Assembly (NCBI RefSeq): GCF_048213115.1
Contig: NZ_CP172404.1
Span: forward strand, 2,356,001-2,420,000
Source of the DNA: Niveibacterium terrae
GTDB taxonomy: Bacteria > Pseudomonadota > Gammaproteobacteria > Burkholderiales > Rhodocyclaceae
Reading direction: 5' to 3'
DNA: 64,000 bases
Part shown: positions 1 to 8,769 of the stretch, piece after piece
How positions within the stretch are numbered: the stretch's first letter is position 1
Layout: the number at the start of each line of letters is the position of its first letter
The notes under the pieces: model-generated
Databases searched by the model: none
What the model was told of the DNA's origin: nothing
What the model saw: the letters and a program-made list of their open reading frames with translations, nothing else
Position numbers and translations under genes: made by a program

Positions 1-143
1 AGCTTGTCAGCGTTTGGGCCGAGCCAACATCGTCGGTGATGGTACGTGCAGTCACGGCCTTCGGGGATCCGGTGGAGATGAACTCTTTGGAAGCGGCGCT
101 TCTCGTCAGCCAACTCCAATCGGCCATCGAGGGGACATCGTGA
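1..143 (+). CDS. C-terminal end of an unidentified protein, cut by the window edge
   Basis: The frame that starts at base 3 is open from the edge of the window to TGA at 141-143. It gives about 46 residues ending in LLVSQLQSAIEGTS, a composition that looks coding. The piece is too short to name a family. It lies on the same strand as the three accessory genes that follow, so it may be another member of the same accessory cluster. Confidence 0.4.
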   Translation, partial: LVSVWAEPTSSVMVRAVTAFGDPVEMNSLEAALLVSQLQSAIEGTS

Positions 144-272
144 CCCGGCAAGGCCTGAAAAGCCAGCCAAGAAGCCATTGAGATCAGGTCTGCATCACAT
201 CGAAATGATTGAATGCAAGACTTGACCCCGTTATGACCCCGTTAATGCACTCTTGTCAGGCGCGCCTAGCCA

Positions 273-331
273 AACTAAGCAGCAACAAGACAGATTGGGC
301 GCATTTTTGCTGTCTAAATTGAACGTTAGTC
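273..331 (+). other. attC-like site (59 bp) just before the acetyltransferase gene
   Basis: The site shows nested inverted repeats in the arrangement expected of an integron attC: ACTAA at 274-278 pairs with TTAGT at 326-330, and GACAG at 289-293 pairs with CTGTC at 310-314. A short CAA/TTG pair lies between them. The right end reads GTTAGTC, close to the GTTRRRY core, and the next start codon is only 4 bases further on, as in gene cassettes. No integrase is in the window, so this is a structural match only. Confidence 0.4.
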
Positions 332-335
332 TCCG

Positions 336-770
336 ATGGAACCACTGAGCTTCCGCCCCGCCACAGAGGCAGACGTACCGTTCTTGCTGGAACTGCGCCT
401 AAAAACAATGAGACCGCACCTTGCGGCAGCGGGCATCGTCGCAACAGAAGCTGAACACCTATGCCGTATCCGCGCTGCATTTAATTGTGCTGAGGTGCTT
501 CTTCAGGCGGGTAACCCCGTCGGTCTGCTCAAAGTTGTACGGGAAGCTCACCAGTGGGAACTCGTGCAAATTCAACTAGCACCTTCGATCCAGGGCAAGG
601 GCTTTGGCACTATGCTTTTGCAGTCCTTGATCACGGAGGCTCGCTTGCAAAACGCGTCTCTGCGGCTCAGTGTTCTCAAGGCCAATCCTGCCAAGCACCT
701 CTATGAGCGGCTGGGTTTCACCGTGCTTGCGGAAAAGACAGATGCCTATGAAATGGTGCTTGGCACCTAA
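336..770 (+). CDS. GNAT family N-acetyltransferase
   Basis: 144 residues, a usual length for a single-domain GNAT enzyme, which transfers an acetyl group from acetyl-CoA to an amine on a small molecule or protein. The acetyl-CoA pyrophosphate loop is visible as IQGKGFGTMLLQSLI near residues 85-98, followed by the C-terminal motif ANPAKHLYERLGF near 116-128 that closes the fold. The N-terminal FRPATEADVPFLLEL is also typical. The substrate cannot be told. ATG at 336 follows an attC-like site almost at once, and the stop codon TAA lies inside a second attC-like motif, so the gene may be an integron cassette without its own promoter. Confidence 0.8.
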   Translation: MEPLSFRPATEADVPFLLELRLKTMRPHLAAAGIVATEAEHLCRIRAAFNCAEVLLQAGNPVGLLKVVREAHQWELVQIQLAPSIQGKGFGTMLLQSLITEARLQNASLRLSVLKANPAKHLYERLGFTVLAEKTDAYEMVLGT

Positions 771-834
771 CCCCTCCACCGAGCGAAGAGGCTCACGCTG
801 CGCTTGATCCTGCCACTCATCTCGAACATTAGGC
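765..834 (+). other. Weaker attC-like site overlapping the end of the acetyltransferase gene
   Basis: ACCTAAC at 765-771 holds the GNAT stop codon and pairs with ATTAGGC at 828-834; CGAG at 780-783 pairs with CTCG at 821-824. This is the outer and inner pair layout of an attC site of about 70 bp. The right core has A instead of the conserved first G of GTTRRRY, which weakens the call. The next gene starts 8 bases later. Confidence 0.28.
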
Positions 835-842
835 CTCACTCA

Positions 843-1400
843 ATGGTTCGAATCGACATCCGTCGGCTCGCACTGTCGTGTCTTCTTTCCGTCGCCATCT
901 GCACGGAAGCGTTTGCAGAGGAGCCTCTGAAGTCATGCTCCAATCTCACGATCTATCAGTACCTCGACTCGCTAGATCAATACGCATTTCAGGCCAGTGT
1001 CTCAACAGACATTCGAGGCAGGGCTGGCTTCAGACCCGCCATCGTTGTGGAACTTACGGTTCCGTCACGGCCTGTCATCGCCGACTTCTCTGGAGAGGCG
1101 AACATCGCCGCTGAAAGCTACCAAGCAAGCCTTCGGCCGACTCGCGCCGAGTACTGGCTCATGGGGCAGTTCCCTCGCTCAGCAAATCCAGCCCCCGCAG
1201 TCCCGGAGTTCAAGTCGCGCGACACCAAAGGCGGCACGATGTACTTCCTCTTCTTCAAGGAGCCAGAGGAAGCCCCCCAAGAGTTTCGGTTGACGCTGGG
1301 CACCATCTCATACGATGGACGTAAAGCAGCTATACCTGAGCTTCGATTTCAGCGCTCAGCATCAGGCCCTGGAATTGTCTTGTGCGGCAATTCTCGGTGA
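843..1400 (+). CDS. Secreted or periplasmic protein of unknown function
   Basis: 185 residues. The ATG at 843 gives a clear signal peptide: basic MVRIDIRR, hydrophobic LALSCLLSVAIC, and a cleavage site near AFAEE around residue 25. An upstream start at 804 in the same frame would bury this signal, so 843 is preferred. The mature part has two cysteines far apart (SC near the start and LCGNSR at the end) that could form a disulphide. It shows no motif I recognise. Base composition is less GC-rich than the core genes, which fits acquired DNA. Confidence 0.6.
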   Translation: MVRIDIRRLALSCLLSVAICTEAFAEEPLKSCSNLTIYQYLDSLDQYAFQASVSTDIRGRAGFRPAIVVELTVPSRPVIADFSGEANIAAESYQASLRPTRAEYWLMGQFPRSANPAPAVPEFKSRDTKGGTMYFLFFKEPEEAPQEFRLTLGTISYDGRKAAIPELRFQRSASGPGIVLCGNSR

Positions 1401-1682
1401 GGCCTCCTCGTACCCCACCACAAACCAACTCAAAGGCACCTAAGCCTCTGCAGAGGCCAGCACAACAGGCTAGCGACGCTATGAAACCTGATGTACGCTT
1501 TTACCAAGCAACTAGATCACCTCGGTGTGCAGACTATCGTTCTGGTTGCGAATGGGCAGGCACCTGACCGACCAGCTGAAACGAGCGCAAGGACTTTCCT
1601 GGTGCCGAAAGACCAGCGCTAGAAAGCACCGGGCGGTGTTAGGCTTCGAGACCGATTTCTATGAAAAAGTTAGGGCTTTCTC
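1401..1682. other. Spacer between accessory genes; one integron-like core site
   Basis: No convincing gene is seen here. A GTTAGGC core is present at 1638-1644, again shortly before the next gene, but I cannot find a matching left half that would complete an attC fold. A 39-codon frame from ATG 1661 overlaps the next gene and has no recognisable features. Confidence 0.35.
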
Positions 1683-2012
1683 GTGTCAGCGCCCATTTCC
1701 GTTTTGTCCCTGCTTGGCTCTGTGACTCTATCCTACGCAACGGTTCCGCTTGTTCTCCGGGGGCTGCGATCGCAGGCTCCTGACATGTACCAACAGCTAG
1801 GCGCGCCTCGTTTTCATCAAATCTTTTCCCGTTACCCAGGACACTGGCGCATTCAATTGCGTTTCATACGCTTTTTACTCTCGGGGCGCGTTGCCGCAAA
1901 GACCAACGGCTGGCCGCGCGTTGCCGCCCTCATTTGCATGGTCGGCTTCGCCACGGCGTTGATCAGCATCGTCTTCCTAATTACCGCCGCAATCAACGCC
2001 CCCAATCCCTAA
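1683..2012 (+). CDS. Small membrane protein of unknown function
   Basis: 109 residues from a GTG start. It has a hydrophobic N-terminal segment (SVLSLLGSVTLSYATVPLVL, residues 6-25) and a second one at the C-terminus (LICMVGFATALISIVFLITAAI, about 82-103), with a basic middle, so a two-span inner membrane protein is likely. No family is recognised. The stop codon TAA lies in CCCTAAC, as for gene cassettes, but no right-hand core follows before the tRNA gene. Confidence 0.5.
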   Translation: MSAPISVLSLLGSVTLSYATVPLVLRGLRSQAPDMYQQLGAPRFHQIFSRYPGHWRIQLRFIRFLLSGRVAAKTNGWPRVAALICMVGFATALISIVFLITAAINAPNP

Positions 2013-2178
2013 CAGGAAATCGTCCCGGTTTCCGCGGAGAGCAAATGGTCTGACTCCGGCTGCGATTGACCCGCCGTCTGCACCCCTGCCATTGGTATCG
2101 CATCGAGCGGCAAACCACTTCGGTGTTGCTTTGGCTATCCCATGGCGGATAGCCGGCGTGCGCTTGCCGAAGCCAAAA

Positions 2179-2217
2179 GCAAAACCCCCGCACAACTTTC
2201 GCTGTACGGGGGTTTGC
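2179..2217 (-). terminator. Rho-independent terminator after tRNA-Ser
   Basis: An 11-bp GC-rich stem (GCAAACCCCCG read on the minus strand, one A bulged in the opposite arm) closes over a 16-nt loop and is followed on the minus strand by a T-rich run. It lies 10 bases past the 3' end of the tRNA gene. Confidence 0.75.
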
Positions 2218-2226
2218 CTGAATCTA

Positions 2227-2316
<90 letters not shown>

Positions 2317-2369
2317 GCGGGTCGAAACCGAGTTCGCAAATATACAGGCTTTTTCGAAAAAAGCAAAGT

Positions 2370-3662
<1,293 letters not shown>

Positions 3663-3773
3663 TGTAATTTTCCGTTCCGGCAACAAGGTGCCGATGATAA
3701 GCCAGGGGCCGTGCTCCTGCAGCGGCACAAGGCAACATTTTTGCCACGAACGCGCGCTCCGTCGAGCGCGCGG

Positions 3774-4724
3774 CTAGGTGTGAAGAGTCAAGACGTTGTT
3801 ATGTTTTGCTGGGAGACGAGACATCGGGACTTGGCTGCCGATGCCCTGGTGCGGGCGGTGCCAGTTGTAGAAGTGGTTCCAGTCAGCCAAGGCGACTCCG
3901 CGTTCATCCGATCTCCGGTAGGCGTGGCCATAAGACCATTCACGCAGCGCGGACTGGATGAAGCGCTCGGCCTTGCCGTTGATCTTCGGCCGGTAGGCGC
4001 GCGTGAATTTGTGCGTGATTCCGAGCTCGACACACACGCGCCGGAAGTCATGGGCGCGGAAAGCGGAGCCGTTGTCCGTGAGCAGGCGCTGGATCGGCAC
4101 GCCCAGTGTCGCAAAGTAGTCGGTCGCGGCGCGCAGGAAACGGGTGGCGCTCTCCCGGCGCTCATCCGGATGGATCTGAGTGAAGGCCGTACGAGAATGG
4201 TCGTCGATCGCCACGAACAGATAGTCCCATCCGCTGCCGCGGCTGTTCTGGCGCCGGTTACCCGTGATGCGGTGGCCGACCTGCTCGAAGCGCGCGAGCT
4301 TCTTGATGTCGATGTGCAGCAAGTCTCCGGGCGCTTCGCGCTCATAGCGCTGCACCGGCTCGGCGGGCTGCAGGTCGCTCAGTCGGGACAAGCCCGCGCG
4401 GCGTAACACGCGGCTGACCTTGGCTTTGGACACGCCTATGTAGGAGGCGATGCGCGCCTGCAGGAACAGTTTGCGGCGCAGCTCGACAATGGCCAGCGCA
4501 ACGCCCGGCGTAATGGCGCAAGGTGAGCAGGACGGGCGTGAGGATTTGTCCAGCAGCCCCGCCGCGCCCTCCGACAGATAACGCCCCAGCCACTTGCGGG
4601 CCGTGACGGCGCTCACGCCGTAGCGCGCACCCGCCTCGGAGGCGGGCAGACCACGTTCGGTCATGTCCTGAACTATTTCAAGGCGACGAAGATACGTCAA
4701 TCGGGCATTCTTATGGATGTTCAT
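3774..4724 (-). CDS. IS481-family transposase (DDE, integrase core)
   Basis: 316 residues. N-terminal helix-turn-helix (residues 1-75, ASEAGARYGVSAVTARKWLGRYLSEG) is followed by the linker and an rve-type catalytic core: D in LLHIDIKKL, D in LLTDNGSAFRAHDF and E in INGKAERFIQSALREW make the DDE triad. The reading frame ends five bases outside the element: the TAG stop is part of the CTAG target duplication, so each new insertion in such a site rebuilds the stop codon. The frame is intact, so the element could still be active. Confidence 0.93.
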   Translation of the reverse strand: MNIHKNARLTYLRRLEIVQDMTERGLPASEAGARYGVSAVTARKWLGRYLSEGAAGLLDKSSRPSCSPCAITPGVALAIVELRRKLFLQARIASYIGVSKAKVSRVLRRAGLSRLSDLQPAEPVQRYEREAPGDLLHIDIKKLARFEQVGHRITGNRRQNSRGSGWDYLFVAIDDHSRTAFTQIHPDERRESATRFLRAATDYFATLGVPIQRLLTDNGSAFRAHDFRRVCVELGITHKFTRAYRPKINGKAERFIQSALREWSYGHAYRRSDERGVALADWNHFYNWHRPHQGIGSQVPMSRLPAKHNNVLTLHT

Positions 4725-4821
4725 CCGGAGTCCTGTTCGAGGGTGACTGGGGGTTTGGCGATTTCCTGTCTCTCAGAACTTCTCCGGGTGAGCACCCGAA
4801 ACAACCTATTGAACCTCTACA
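3779..4821 (-). mobile_element. IS481-family insertion sequence, complete, 1043 bp
   Basis: The element begins TGTGAAGAGTCAAGACGTTG at 3779 and ends with the imperfect inverted copy finishing CCTCTACA at 4821. It is flanked by a perfect 6-bp direct repeat, GCTAGG, at 3773-3778 and 4822-4827. A 6-bp duplication at an NCTAGN target is the known habit of IS481 of Bordetella. The element landed exactly on the stop codon of a rarA relic. One transposase gene is carried on the minus strand. Confidence 0.92.
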
Positions 4822-4822
4822 G

Positions 4823-4925
4823 CTAGGACTTCTTGCCGGCTTCCTCGTCCCAGAGCCTGAGCTGAGCGAGCTTCTCGGCGATCTTCACCTCCAGCCCTCG
4901 CGGGACTGGCTGATACGAATGGGGT
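4823..4925 (-). pseudogene. Relic of the original rarA 3' end
   Basis: Read on the minus strand, this piece gives PHSYQPVPRGLEVKIAEKLA and then QLRLWDEEAGKKS before a stop. It aligns with the C-terminus of the intact rarA 4 kb away (YQPAPRGLEIKIGEKL, then KKWDEEAGDK). Its base composition is as GC-rich as the core genes, unlike the AT-richer 3' end now joined to rarA. The simplest reading is that an island integrated at the 3' end of rarA, displaced this original end and supplied a substitute. The stop codon is the CTAG site later used by the IS481 element. Confidence 0.8.
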
Positions 4926-5009
4926 ACTGGTTACAAGGAATGGTGGATTGATGACATGCAACTCAGCGAAGAAGAATTCAATGAATGGCGAGCCAATAAG
5001 CAAAAATAA
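4914..5009 (+). pseudogene. C-terminal remnant of an unidentified island gene
   Basis: The plus strand frame reads YEWGTGYKEWWIDDMQLSEE and then EFNEWRANKQK before TAA at 5007-5009. The acidic, tryptophan-rich sequence looks like a real C-terminus, and the stop codon runs straight into a strong terminator. Its 5' part is missing where it meets the rarA relic. It is probably the left-hand border gene of the island, cut at the junction. No family is recognised. Confidence 0.4.
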
Positions 5010-5038
5010 GAAAGCACCCAATTGGGTGCTTTCTTATT
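5005..5038. terminator. Perfect 15-bp stem terminator, bidirectional
   Basis: AATAAGAAAGCACCC, loop AATT, then the exact inverse. A-rich and T-rich flanks allow use on both strands. It ends the four-gene operon on the minus strand (the protease stop codon lies in its right arm) and the truncated frame on the plus strand. Confidence 0.85.
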
Positions 5039-5843
5039 TCAATGCTTGTGTAATGACACTTATTTTTATAAACTGAGCCATGCCGTTCCCACCAGTGACC
5101 AGCATGCCAGCAAGGCCATATTGAGGGCCGTGTTCGTTATTGAATGCAACGAAGACAGGAGAACCACTGAATCCATTCAAATCATGCTCCCAAGTGACTC
5201 CTGTGAGTTTGAACCTATCAGGACAAAATCCTTCCGCAAGGTAGCCATGAAATTTTGCAGCCTGTGTCTTGACCTCCAGACTGTCACCCGATTTCTCAGG
5301 ATAGGATATTTCGCTACTGGTTCCATATTTCGGATACCCAATGACAGTGAATTTTGGCCCCCTACCATCAGAAATGCTTTCTTGGACCAATGACTGTTCA
5401 AAGAAGCCATCTAACCACTGCCCAGTTGGAGGAAGCTTTACAGCCCTGAAAAGAAGATGTTTTCTATCCTTTTCTTTGACTGGCTTGCTGATGAGAAGCA
5501 CCAGCAAGTCAATCAACTCACCAGGCAAGTCCTCCGAATCGTGTTTCAGTGATAGTGCATGTTCAAATTGCACATAGTCTGATGTTGTTACCGTTCTACC
5601 TTCTAGCCTGAAGGGAATATGCAATCTGGCAGCAAGCACACCAATATCTGTCTTGTGGTCTTTTGTCAGACAGTGACGAGCAGTGATGTAATAGAGCCGA
5701 TCACCTCGCCTTGCAATGAAGCCAGTTCCAGCCATTCCTGGAAATTCTTCCAAATCTGCTTCAGTCAAAATATTGGGTGATATGCAGCCGTTCGGCAAAC
5801 CGGGATGAACAAATGATATTTTTCTTGTATCAGTGAAAATCAT
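5034..5843 (-). CDS. Trypsin-like serine protease, last gene of the island operon
   Basis: 269 residues without signal peptide, so probably cytoplasmic. The chymotrypsin-fold triad can be placed: His57 in YYITARHC (after GTGFIARRGDRL), Asp112 in ELIDLLVLLI, and Ser226 in NGFSGSPVF. Proteases of this kind occur as effectors or sensors next to nucleases in several bacterial defence systems; that role here is inference. It follows the HNH gene by 49 bases on the same strand and ends in a strong terminator. The gene is clearly AT-richer than the chromosome on both sides. Confidence 0.75.
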   Translation of the reverse strand: MIFTDTRKISFVHPGLPNGCISPNILTEADLEEFPGMAGTGFIARRGDRLYYITARHCLTKDHKTDIGVLAARLHIPFRLEGRTVTTSDYVQFEHALSLKHDSEDLPGELIDLLVLLISKPVKEKDRKHLLFRAVKLPPTGQWLDGFFEQSLVQESISDGRGPKFTVIGYPKYGTSSEISYPEKSGDSLEVKTQAAKFHGYLAEGFCPDRFKLTGVTWEHDLNGFSGSPVFVAFNNEHGPQYGLAGMLVTGGNGMAQFIKISVITQALK

Positions 5844-5892
5844 ATGAAATTAACTAAATACCTAAATCAAAGAACACATCACTGTAAATTTT

Positions 5893-7038
5893 TTATGGTT
5901 CATTTATATGAGAACTTTGAACCAGGTGCTCGATGTAAGGAGAAATTTTTTCCATCATGAATGCCGTGAATTCCGCAGCCTTTTCTTTTGGAATGACTTC
6001 ATCTTTTTTGACCCCAAGCTGTTTAGCAGCATGGTCAAAACCTTCCTGAACGGTTCTGTCAAGAGTTCTGCTACGACCTCTCTCATGAATGATAGGTAGT
6101 GCATAGTCAGCCGCTGCTTTGTAGTTCTCGTGATTCAAACCATTTCCTGACCATATCAATGCTAGTTCTTCAGCACTGACATCTGACCTCACTCTTACCC
6201 CAACTGAACTGCCATCTAGGGGATCAACTGAGTAAATCTCATTTATGAATTTCCCACTGTAGCTATCACTCAGCAACACTACTATCCGAAAATTTCCAAA
6301 ATACTCTATGTAAGACCATAGCATTTTGGTTTTTGGATCACCATGCAAGGACACACAGTGAAAGATTTTGTCCTTGGGTCTGTTCTGGATGAAGTCTGAC
6401 AGGTAGGAAAATCCAAAGGGAATATCCTCAATACTTTCATCAAGCAGGTATTGAATAGCCTTGCCACATTCGCCGTGTGCAACACCGCATGCAGAAGCAA
6501 ATGCAAAGGCAGTCTTTACCAAAGAGCGACCAGCATCAGGACCACCAAGAGACAAATTGACACAAAGAGGTGTGTCTAGAAAATCAGTCTTCACCTCTAG
6601 TTCACTCAAAACCTTCTTAACATCAAATTTTGGATACTTCCTAGCGATACCTTTGATACGCCGCTTTGCCTCTTCAATAGTCTTGGCCGTCAGATTGATC
6701 TTGATCTTGCCCCCAAGATCCTCTTCTAAATAAGAAGACTTCTCTGGGGTGAACGATCCATCATTGAGCAACCAATACTTCTCACCTTCAACAGTCTGGA
6801 CAATCTGTTTGGGTGACTCACCTCGTTCTCTGCTGATTCCGAGTGCCAAAGAAAACCAGTTGAGTTGTTTGGCCAGCTCAGAATCCCAGTTTTCCCCACG
6901 CTTGTTGTTGCAGGCGTTGCAGATAAAGCCAGTGGTTTTCTTTCGGCCGCCAATAGCATTGGGGATGATGTGCTCTTTGGAGCGATTTTTCCCTGATAAG
7001 GGCAATTCGCATAAAGCACATTTTTTAGAGGCGGTCAT
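5893..7038 (-). CDS. HNH endonuclease-type protein
   Basis: 381 residues. The N-terminus holds a complete HNH zinc finger: CALC (residues 7-10), the EHIIPNAIGG segment with the first H (about 22-31), and CNACNNKRG (40-48), as in the HNH_5 group. The remaining 330 residues are of unknown fold and contain no helicase or methylase motif, so this is not a restriction enzyme of a standard type. A good ribosome site (AGGGG) lies in front of ATG 7038. The gap to the Abi-like gene upstream is 28 bases. Likely job: DNA or RNA cleavage as an effector of the operon (inference). Confidence 0.75.
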   Translation of the reverse strand: MTASKKCALCELPLSGKNRSKEHIIPNAIGGRKKTTGFICNACNNKRGENWDSELAKQLNWFSLALGISRERGESPKQIVQTVEGEKYWLLNDGSFTPEKSSYLEEDLGGKIKINLTAKTIEEAKRRIKGIARKYPKFDVKKVLSELEVKTDFLDTPLCVNLSLGGPDAGRSLVKTAFAFASACGVAHGECGKAIQYLLDESIEDIPFGFSYLSDFIQNRPKDKIFHCVSLHGDPKTKMLWSYIEYFGNFRIVVLLSDSYSGKFINEIYSVDPLDGSSVGVRVRSDVSAEELALIWSGNGLNHENYKAAADYALPIIHERGRSRTLDRTVQEGFDHAAKQLGVKKDEVIPKEKAAEFTAFMMEKISPYIEHLVQSSHINEP

Positions 7039-7066
7039 TTTTCCCCTGTTTTCTACTCATCCGCTA

Positions 7067-7816
7067 CTACATGAAATTGAGCATAAGACGACCAATGGAG
7101 TTGGTCAGATCACGAGCAAAAATGGCAAGCCACCTCTGGGATTCATCACCAAAGTGAGACTCACTGAAGCCATTGCGCGAGTTCGCGATCGCATTGGTCA
7201 GCGTGGGCATTGCATTGACAATCTCAAAAGGAAACGGGCCTTGTGCCTGAAGCTTCTTGCAGATGTCATCCTTCACCACTTTGCACAACGGCAGGAGATC
7301 CGTCAGCCCAGCTTGCTCAGGCACATGCTTGCGAACATAAGTCTTGTAGAGCCCTTCAAGGCAGGTATAGCTCAACGTTGTTGCCCGGTTGTACTGGTGG
7401 GCGTCAATCGCATGATCAATGCATTTGAGGCTGTTGTTAAGCTTCTCAGAGTTCCAAAGATCCACAGGAACAACCGTGGTAGGAACGGCATAACCGCCAC
7501 CAAAAACGATTGCCCTGATGGCATCAACTTCGTCCTTGGCATGAGGTTGAAGCTCATCAATGAACAACCTGAACAGTTGGAACCGTTGTTGCTCAGGAAG
7601 CTCAAGAATGATGTCCCAATAGAAGGACTTGCGGGATGTGCTCTTTCCTTGCCGCTGCCTTAGCGGCATCAACTGCTCATAACTAGGCGAGCCTGGATCA
7701 ACCTGCTGCACCATGCGCAAGAAGCTAGGGCCGCTGTGATAGGTCGGAGTGTCTCTCCTATCCAGCAGGATGAAGAGCCGGTTGTAGGCAGCAATCCAGT
7801 TAACGGAAGAAGTCAT
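7067..7816 (-). CDS. Abortive-infection (Abi_C/HEPN-like) protein
   Basis: 249 residues. The C-terminal half (about 125-249) is helical and resembles the Abi_C domain: NSLKCIDHAIDAHQYNRATT, then TNAIANSRNGFSESHFG. R214-N215 and H221 fit the RX4-6H signature of HEPN ribonucleases, so an RNA-cutting toxin is a reasonable guess. The N-terminal half is unrecognised. It starts 9 bases after the preceding gene, a spacing that suggests translational coupling. The low GC content matches its neighbours. Confidence 0.6.
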   Translation of the reverse strand: MTSSVNWIAAYNRLFILLDRRDTPTYHSGPSFLRMVQQVDPGSPSYEQLMPLRQRQGKSTSRKSFYWDIILELPEQQRFQLFRLFIDELQPHAKDEVDAIRAIVFGGGYAVPTTVVPVDLWNSEKLNNSLKCIDHAIDAHQYNRATTLSYTCLEGLYKTYVRKHVPEQAGLTDLLPLCKVVKDDICKKLQAQGPFPFEIVNAMPTLTNAIANSRNGFSESHFGDESQRWLAIFARDLTNSIGRLMLNFM

Positions 7817-7825
7817 GTCGCCACT

Positions 7826-8746
7826 TTACTTAAACAGGCGAATGTTTTCCCGAAGCTCATCTACAGATTCAGAACTATCGTCCCATTGATGGCTTCCCTC
7901 CCGCAGTTTCTCAAGGAAGGCATTTACCGATGAGATCTTATAGAGAAGGTCCCTAAACACCTCTACTATTGAAACAAATTCATTGGAGAAGCCACCAAAG
8001 CGAATGGACACTTCACGATAGTAGCCCTCGTGTTCATCATGTCCACCGTAGGTTTTTTGTTCCTTCAGAACTCGCAGAAAAAATTGATCTGAAGTCTCGC
8101 CTTGACCTTCGAGGTTCAGATAGTTCTGTAATTTTTCAGGTTGTTCAAAGGCTATAAATTTAAGGTAGGAATCCTGCTGCCATCCACTTCTCAAAAGCCG
8201 GGAGTAGATATCAAAGACGAATTCCTGAAGGAACTTCCCATAGCCAGACAGAACCGCTTCACCTTTGAACGAATCAATATCCAAAGAAGCCTTTGAGTGA
8301 ATAAAACACAGCAAGGTATCAATGTAGATATCCGAATCCCTCTTAATGGAGTTCACAAAATCCCGCCATTCATTCGGCGGAGAGGACCACTTCAAACTCA
8401 ACTCCCTACCATCATTTTGAAGTTTAAGATGGAGTTCATTGACCAAAGAGTTGGCCTGCCTGCTCAATTCTTCGCTCTTGGATATTTTCAATGATTCTTT
8501 GGTATAGGTTTTCGCATCCTGCCAAAAATTGAACATGGCATTGTATTTATTGAGGATGCCCTCACTACTCGCCATCTTGTGCAACTTATGCAGCTCTTCA
8601 ATGACTGGCGAGTAGTCCACCAAAACTTGAACTTCACCTTTTGACTTAAAAAGATCAGCAAATTCAGGAAGAGAAAGTCCTTCAGATAGATAGCCAATTT
8701 GCCCCTTCTTATTCCTTGTTGCGATCATAAATTTCTGATCAGCCAT
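7826..8746 (-). CDS. Island protein of unknown function, first gene of the operon
   Basis: 306 residues from ATG 8746, chosen because GGGGGAG lies six bases before it; an earlier ATG that overlaps the rarA stop codon has no such site. The N-terminus FMIATRNKKGQIGYLSEGLS looks like a small beta domain. The rest is mostly helical and charged, with possible coiled coil around residues 45-110. No catalytic motif or membrane span is seen. As the largest non-enzymatic member, it could be a sensor or scaffold for the three effectors behind it (inference). It begins 23 bases after rarA, so the operon may also be read from the rarA promoter. Confidence 0.6.
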   Translation of the reverse strand: MADQKFMIATRNKKGQIGYLSEGLSLPEFADLFKSKGEVQVLVDYSPVIEELHKLHKMASSEGILNKYNAMFNFWQDAKTYTKESLKISKSEELSRQANSLVNELHLKLQNDGRELSLKWSSPPNEWRDFVNSIKRDSDIYIDTLLCFIHSKASLDIDSFKGEAVLSGYGKFLQEFVFDIYSRLLRSGWQQDSYLKFIAFEQPEKLQNYLNLEGQGETSDQFFLRVLKEQKTYGGHDEHEGYYREVSIRFGGFSNEFVSIVEVFRDLLYKISSVNAFLEKLREGSHQWDDSSESVDELRENIRLFK

Positions 8747-8769
8747 GCACTCCCCCGTATTCAGTCTAG

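Noticed and set aside
1661..1780. Short frame from ATG 1661 (MKKLGLSR...)
   Set aside because: Only 39 codons, no recognisable features, and it overlaps the better membrane protein frame from GTG 1683.
2013..2178. A third attC site after the small membrane protein
   Set aside because: The left core CCCTAAC is present but no GTTRRRY core follows before the tRNA-Ser terminator.
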